Positions 57,766-64,000 of a stretch of DNA of 64,000 nt are shown piece after piece. The notes beneath the pieces were generated by a model that was not told the DNA's origin, searched no databases, and was given only the letters and a program-made list of their open reading frames with translations. The stretch is from Pseudoscleropodium purum. Lineage: Eukaryota > Streptophyta > Bryopsida > Hypnales > Brachytheciaceae. The DNA lies in contig OZ017805.1 of assembly GCA_963969395.1 (NCBI GenBank), positions 372,001 to 436,000 on the forward strand. Reading direction: 5' to 3'. Positions within the stretch are counted from its first letter, which is position 1. Every line of letters starts with the position of its first letter. The position numbers and the translations under genes are program-made.

Positions 57766-58880
57766 ATTAGTAATGCAGAAGTAGTAGTTGAATAGGTTAT
57801 ATAGGCATTAAAAATTAGTTTAGAAATATAGAATTGGAATGAAAAAAATTATATGTGCAATTAGTCAAATGTGCACACTATATGGTATATGTAAATTTTT
57901 GAGTCCACAATGTATGGTATTCTATATTAAATTCAATACATTTTGCCCATATTAATTATGTTTGTATTTGTGTTGATCTCGATTTTCTAAATAGTATATA
58001 TGTATATATATTTGAAGTCACAAAATTTTTTAGTTTGCCTTCTGAAAATGAATTGGAATTTTTTCATAGTTTCAAGACTATTATGGACTCATGGTCAAAC
58101 TTTATAATCTTTCAACTTATAAGAGACATTGTTTTAATTTTTTTTCCTATGTAGTTAAGTGGTTTAATCCCTAGAGGACCAACATGTGCTTTGGGGCAAT
58201 ATATAATTTTTGGGCATACGTGTGACTATAAATTTGCATATTTTGGGCTGAAATTTTTTAATAGAATGTGGGGATGAGGAATATCTTCCATATGCACAAA
58301 TTTCATGACATTTGAAAATATGAGTCAAAAGTTATTGCATAGTATGTTGTTTGTTTCTCAACTCGGGCAGTCCGGGGCTTCGGGCAGATCTAAAAAAATC
58401 AATTTTTCAAGAAATAAAAATTTGAAATTGGTTCTTGAAATTTATATATATTCAAAAACCTTAGAATCATTGCATTTCAATAGTTGAGATAAAAGTTATG
58501 AGGCTTTTTATTTTGCGGGCAATCATAGAATCTTTACATCAAAAAAAACTTTGAAGTCCATTATTTTACTAAAATTTCAATATTTTTGAAAAATAATAAT
58601 AATATTGGATGTATAATGTTTATAACAACAATTCACCATTTGGATTGAAATTTTTTAATTCTATAACTAATTTACTAACAATTTAGTATTTTGAATCATT
58701 CTCTATTTTTTTCTACTTACTAATTTTTTCCTATATGTTGTACAATTCCAAATGATCTGAAAATTTTCATATGTGTAGCGAGCTTGCCTTGAAGAATGTA
58801 TCCAGAGAAGTACAACCATTTTGGACATTTCTTCATAATGATCTAACCTTTTGAAGTGCAGTTGCCTGTTTTTTCGCAGG
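57766..58880. repeat. AT-rich spacer with dispersed repeat B, copy 2
   Basis: 58085-58165 matches 13925-14010 (catggtcaaac-ttataatc; tataaR-gaYattgttt; ttttcctatg). The remainder is AT-rich with no gene. Confidence 0.4.
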
Positions 58881-59112
58881 GTGAAAAAAAGGATTTTTGT
58901 CACTTCAAAGTTTAAACGCTAATATCTTGCAATCTACATGGTGGAAATTTCTGAAATTTTTTCCACATACTCTCAAATATATTAGTACAAGATCATACAG
59001 TCACATCTGTCAAAAAATGATATTTTTCAAAATTTTGGTACTTATACAAAAAAATGGCAGTTTTGGAGCATTTTTAGAGAGAACAGAATCAAGGACCTTT
59101 AGGGTTAAAACT
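58880..59112 (+). repeat. Dispersed AT-rich repeat A, copy 3
   Basis: It matches 49150-49340 in the same orientation and 5985-6235 inverted, ending 'gacctttagggttaaaa'. See those entries for shared landmarks. Confidence 0.55.
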
Positions 59113-59417
59113 CATAGTTTTTAAACTTGAAATAATATGAAATTAAGTGTTCAATGAATGCATTTGAAAATATATTTATTGTAGTTTTTAGTTTCTTAGT
59201 AGCCTTTTGCATTACAAATTTAGAAGTTTAAATTTTTTTTATATAAGTATATAACATGTCTACTTTGAGTTAGTAGGGTTACATTTCCCAAAAAATTAAT
59301 ATAACTCATGAAAATGGTTTCTTTTCCCTTTAATTCTAAGGAAACATTTTTTTTCTTTTTTTATAACAAATCGCGAACCATTGCACTTCATTTAATATTT
59401 AATTGTTTAAGGATTAA

Positions 59418-59645
59418 AGGAGTGACCGCGGGGTAGTTTGGGTAGGGTGGTCGGGGGAAACAGGGCGGTTGAAGTAGACAAGGCGGATAGAGCAGACGAG
59501 GGGACAGGCAGACGAAGCGGACAGGTGGATGGAGGGACAAGCGGACGCTGCGTCCGCCGGGACCGCGAATGTCAGCGGATGCTGCGGACACAGCGTCCGC
59601 GTCCAGACGTCCCGGACGTTCGACCGTCCTATCAACCCTGCTAAC
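59418..59645. repeat. GC-rich GGCGGAC block 5 (inverted relative to block 3)
   Basis: It is rich in gcggac, aggcgga and cgtccgc. Read on the minus strand it resembles block 3 (ctatccgcc, ccgccctg, cgtctgcc). Its right edge abuts MULE transposase coding sequence within about 10 bp. This suggests that an element end is inserted in, or recombined with, that gene. Confidence 0.6.
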
Positions 59646-59649
59646 AATA

Positions 59650-62600
59650 GCCCTGCTAGTTCAAACTTGTCTCGGCTTCCCCTCTACCTCATTGATTGAC
59701 AGTTTCCTAGTGTCATGCAATGCCTTAAGAAACTAGCGGGTATTTGAGGGTGTAGAAATGAGCTTGCTAATATAGATTTCAAATCAATCGAATACCAAAA
59801 GGTACATTTTCTCCCAACTACTTTTAACAGAGATATTGTTTTTGAACTACCACCATGTCGAGAGTCCACCTCATCTTCTTCATTGAAGAACATGAGTGGC
59901 ATGGATAAGCACTATAATAGTCATATATGGTATTGTACTATAACCTCAGACATCCATAATAATTTAGGGCTAAAATTTAGGAAGTCTTTGTATTGATCAC
60001 TTGGCTTACTCAACCACTGATTGCGACTATTTGAAGAGGTCTTCAAAAAGGAATGAGACGGAGTGGTCCGATGATACAAACACTTCATTCCATATAGGAT
60101 CAGTTCCTCCACTTGATTCAACTTTAGTTTGCAAAGTTTGTAAACTTCCACTAACTTGCATCAATTTTTGTGACGAAAGAATTTTACTATGTTATAGGTT
60201 TAGCTGATATGATAAGGATTTGCATTCATTTAGGCATTGATAACCACCCTGTCATTGATGGATTCTATCGGAATTCTATAAACACAATATCAGAATTCAT
60301 TGCAAAAGAAGTAGAGAAAATACCTACAACCAAAGCCTTTGCAATAGCTCTAGCTGCTAGCAAGAATTCTTGGACACTTTCTTGGTTTATACGAGTGATG
60401 GACTAAAGGAAATGCTAAGGGGCAAGGCACTAGATGACGTCATGGACAAGTTCCAAGACTTGAGTTCACCAAATGTTAGAAACATTATTGCATCCTTTCG
60501 TAGCACTGGAGTTGGAGGAGGAGAGATTGATCGGCTACTTGCCATAAAGAAACAAGCAAAGATTGAGTTTAATTCACAATAGTGTCTTTCCAAGGCAAGG
60601 ACAAGAAAAGGTTGACCTATTCAAGATGCTTGTCAATGGCCAGGAGTGGAATCAATCTTGGACAACGAATGCAACTAAGGGGGATCTTGCTAATTGTTGG
60701 CACATGTTTGATCATGTTAAGAGCGTCAAAAGTTGGACTACAATTGCATGTCATGTATATGATTCTAATTATTGTAAAGTTATGACTGTTGTAGTTTGCG
60801 CTATGTAGTCAAAGGACACTAATGGACAAGTGATTATGTGAAGATGTCTCAATAGAGTTATGGAGAAGAATGGTTTACCAATCCAAATTTCAAGGCTTTC
60901 ATAGCGGACAACGCTCAAGCCAACTAGAATGTTGTTTGAATCATCTATGGCTCTAGCGATCCATCTATGAAGATGGTGGACCAAGAGCCCACCTACCTCT
61001 TTTACTAGGCCACCTCAATGAAGCAACACACAAAGAGACATATAAAGTATGAGTTTCAAAACCAACACATCAAGCTCTACAAAGACTATAAGGACACAAA
61101 GAGTCTTGATGAGGCAGAGAGCAAATACCTTCAAATCAAGGCATGGTGATACTCTTCTGGTGCAACAATGGAGGAATGTTTGAAGGAGCTTGAGTTGTGG
61201 TTAGCATTTTGGCACTTTAGATATTGTCAATGGGGTGGCTTCATGGAAATTGTAAGACCTTAATTCTTCCTTCCCTTCTTTTCTACGCATGGTTGGTTGG
61301 AGTTTCACTTAGAGGTTTGGAATCTACCTCATACGTTTTTTATTAGTTGTGTAGGATCTATTAATTGAAGAGTTAGTAGATATTCCATCTTGGAATCTCT
61401 CTGAAACAGTCTACAACAAGTGGCTACAAGCATCAAGGAAGCGCAATATAGATTTATACGTTACGACATGTGATGATTGGATACGAGCATTCATACAAAT
61501 GAAAAATTACCGGATGTACCTTAACAGTGGCCCATCTAGATTTGGAGCCTTGCGACATGACTTGAAGTTGAAGAGATCAGTAGCATCTATAGATGGAAAG
61601 AAAATTATTGATGCTTTGTGCAGTATGCTGAGGAAGTATGCACCCATATTCCACATTTGGAAGGAGAGGAAGTGTTTGGATCAACAAAACAAAAATTGGA
61701 CGTATTCATTAGGTCTGAAGGTGATTCTCATCACCCAAAGAAGGGCAATTTTTCTCATCCTAGAGTGTAATTGAAGTCGACCAAAGTTGTAGTTGCTAGT
61801 GTGGATTTATACACCCTAGGCTTTCTTCATGCAAAACACATTTTAGAGACAAATTGTGACACTTCAGAGTAGCACATAGCTTGCATTTCTATGAAGGCAA
61901 AGAGGAAGTACCATGCCATTTAGTCTCAAATGGAGGTGAAGTGCAAGATGAACATAGCTAAGGGCTCTAAATCAACTGTTGCTCCTACATAATAGGGTCA
62001 AAAATGCAAATTTAAAAGTTCAAGAATAGAGACAAATGAATTCTAGTTTTATTCGAATGATATCAAACGTTACATGATGGGTCTAAGGAAGTCTCATATT
62101 CTTAGTTGACCAAGAATTTTAGATGTCTATCTAGTGATGATTGGTATAGCCCTCTCTTTCGATGAGATTATTCTCTTTGAAGAAGTAGGCTTCCACTTAT
62201 AAGAGAGACCTTCTTTGTCTCCACAATGGCTCTTTACTTCCTCCAAACTATTTGAAGTTGTATAGTAGACTTATACAAGACCTCCTCATGTTGAGAAAGC
62301 CTCCATGCATCCACAATAGAAAAAACATTCGTAGGAATGTAAAGGCGCCAACTAAAGATCACCAGAACCAATGGGAGAGCGCCCAAAATGTTACTAGGAA
62401 TATTCTTGGATTGAACATTTTGCCGTACTTGGAACTCAGAGTTGTTATGACCTTCCAATCAGGAGTCAAACCTCATCACATGGTGTATCAAGTCACAATT
62501 TCCAATTTCCTAGCTTGCATTTGCTTGTATTTCATTAGTATGGTGCCTACATCAATTGGGAAGCAAGGGAAATACGTCAATTGCAAACATTTATACTACA

Positions 62601-62722
62601 TAATTCGATATTTGTGCAAGGTGGACCAAAAAAAGGACAAGTTCATTCATGCACCAAGCTTTAGTATGGATGAAGTGATGAAACTACTAGAAATGAAAGG
62701 GATGATGAAAAATATTGTCTAA
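59650..62722 (+). pseudogene. MULE (FAR1-like) transposase, second copy
   Basis: Blocks on the plus strand align in order with the minus copy: FNRDIVFELPPCR (about 59834); YLKRSSKRNETEWSD and TLVCKVCKLP (about 60030-60150); IHLGIDNHPVIDGFYRNSI; EMLRGKALDDVMDKFQ with LSSPNVRNIIASFRSTG (60411-60530); DLFKMLVNG; FKAFIADNAQAN (about 60888), carrying the second acidic residue of a DDE core; DEAESKYLQIKAW; FWHFRYCQWGGF (about 61208); YNKWLQAS; and a SWIM finger LACICLYF...NCKHLYYI at about 62512-62596, ending TAA 62720-62722. The 5' quarter is missing at the junction with GC block 5. Many stops and shifts make it older or less constrained than the other hosts. Confidence 0.75.
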
Positions 62723-64000
62723 AATGGTACTATTAACATCAAATATGTTGTTAGTGCATTAATTTTGTATTGCACTTGTATATATATATCGATGAAGAAG
62801 CTTAGACTTTTAATATAAAGGACTACAAATTAAAAGTCTACTTCTTTGATGTATTATATGTGTATTTAAATTATTATATAATCACTTTTCTACAAGTGTC
62901 ATTCAAATATTTCAAGCACAATCAGAATTTTGCCATTTAAACAAATGAATGTATCTTGTATCCTTGGATGGATTCAAAATGGAAGTTTGTAGAGACATCA
63001 CTAAACTAGGCCTAATTGAGGTGCTAGTCTTGTATTTTTGAAACAAAAATTAGAAAACGTTGGTTTTTGATCAAGAGAAGGGAGACCTCCTCTCCTACCT
63101 ATTTTTTTGGTGACGTCCGAAAGCATCCTCATGGGGCTCCATCACTGTAGTGCAATATTCAAAGGGGTGCATGGTCTCACAATTTGAAAGAAAATAATGT
63201 AGGTGCATTGGATTCAACTACATACCACTCTGCTCTACATTTATGGGACTATAGTACCTAAACTGTTCAAATAGGTGGACAATAATAGTTATAGAATATC
63301 AAGTTCACAGTCATAGGTGCATGATACTAGGCTAACACTAAACCTCCACAATAATAGGTCTACAGTCATAGGTCTATGTTATTAGGTCTACATTAAAAAT
63401 GTTTGTTTAAACCCTATTATTCTTTACCTTATTAAAATGTATCCAGATTTTCTACATTAGAAAAAATCTAAAACTTACAAAGGGCTGTTAAAGATTCATT
63501 TTTCATCACCTTGTAGTATAAGTTTAGAAAAATAAAAATAATAATTTTCTTTTGAAAAAAATAATGAAAAAAATATGAAAATCTAACATGGATATGACAT
63601 GGCATTTATAGTGCCTCATCAACAGCTTTCATGAAAAAATTAAAAAAACAATGTGAATTCCTCTTTAATTGCACCAAGGGGGTTCCGGATAGTTCAAATT
63701 TGAAGCCTTTTGGAGGGCTAAAATTTTTTGTAATGCCCAAATCCTCTAAAATGTCCAACATTTTTTTAAAGGATCCAAAGGCTTGCAAAATTTGTATTCA
63801 CCACTCTCAAACTTGCAAAATCTAAACTTAATGGTCTCAAGCTTATGCTTTTAGGCTCACAAACTGCCGTTGTTGACTTTCAAATGTCTACTTGAAAAAT
63901 ACTAATGAAGGGAATGGATGAGCCTAAATCATTTGGTAAATCACTGGGATCCAAAACAATAGGGAAACTAAATAATGTGGATATTTTCAAATGTGCACTT
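62723..64000. other. AT-rich DNA, no supportable gene
   Basis: Short direct repeats of 'acagtcataggt' and 'aggtctac/aggtctat' lie at about 63310-63400. A pair of overlapping frames at 63606-63825 on opposite strands shows no motif. Nothing else is recognised. Confidence 0.4.

Noticed and set aside
52440..59645. GC blocks 4 and 5 as matching terminal inverted repeats of one element
   Set aside because: Outer edges do not align in inverted orientation by eye, and no target duplication was found.

Overview
This window is repeat-dominated nuclear DNA of a land plant. The evidence is a Mutator-like (MULE/FAR1-like) transposase family with a SWIM zinc finger, plant-style TATA promoters, a CCCTAAA telomere-type tract, an AT-rich background, and no intact host gene that I can recognise. 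The low gene density suggests a large, transposon-rich genome. A non-flowering lineage (fern, gymnosperm, lycophyte or moss) is my guess; I cannot prove the taxon.

The main content is one mobile-element family present five times. Four young copies of about 3.3 kb lie at 20142-23425 (-), 26228-29532 (+), 40948-44240 (+) and 53454-56723 (-). An old diverged relative lies at 1026-4787 (-). Each young copy begins TGTCGCAGC, ends GCTGCGACA and is flanked by its own perfect 5-bp target duplication (tgttg, catat, acagc, gttcg). Each carries one 552-codon gene. The gene is open in the first copy and broken by stops, or by stops plus a 7-bp deletion, in the others. The element is GC-rich and saturated with CCGG. 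It has a TATA promoter before the gene and a second TATA after it that points out of the element. The structure fits either a TIR element moved by a retroviral-type integrase or a giant solo LTR carrying a gene. I do not recognise it as a described family.

All four young copies are inserted inside coding sequence of other mobile-element genes, and removing the copy plus one target duplication rejoins the host reading frame each time. The old copy also lies inside such a gene. The hosts are: (a) a MULE transposase pseudogene on the minus strand (18864-29850) hit twice; (b) a coiled-coil/RING-H2 pseudogene on the minus strand (40498-46554); (c) a protein-kinase-like pseudogene on the plus strand (53001-57765); (d) a second, older kinase-like pseudogene (717-5495).

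Several of these host genes sit beside GC-rich blocks built from GTCCGCC-type palindromic repeats (40.1, 46.9, 49.8, 52.6 and 59.5 kb). Three of the blocks are followed by a TATA box and then the first exon. A fourth gene of this kind (50175-51436) encodes a possible zinc finger plus a Gly/Ser/Tyr-rich tail, and shares its first ten bases with the kinase gene at 53001. A second MULE transposase copy lies at 59650-62722 (+).

The rest is AT-rich non-coding DNA with dispersed repeats, a foldback pair (23.6-24.0 kb), small tandem repeats and a few decayed open segments of unknown function (14.4-15.2, 32.6-33.1, 36.1-36.6, 37.3-39.3 kb). No rRNA, tRNA or CRISPR was seen.
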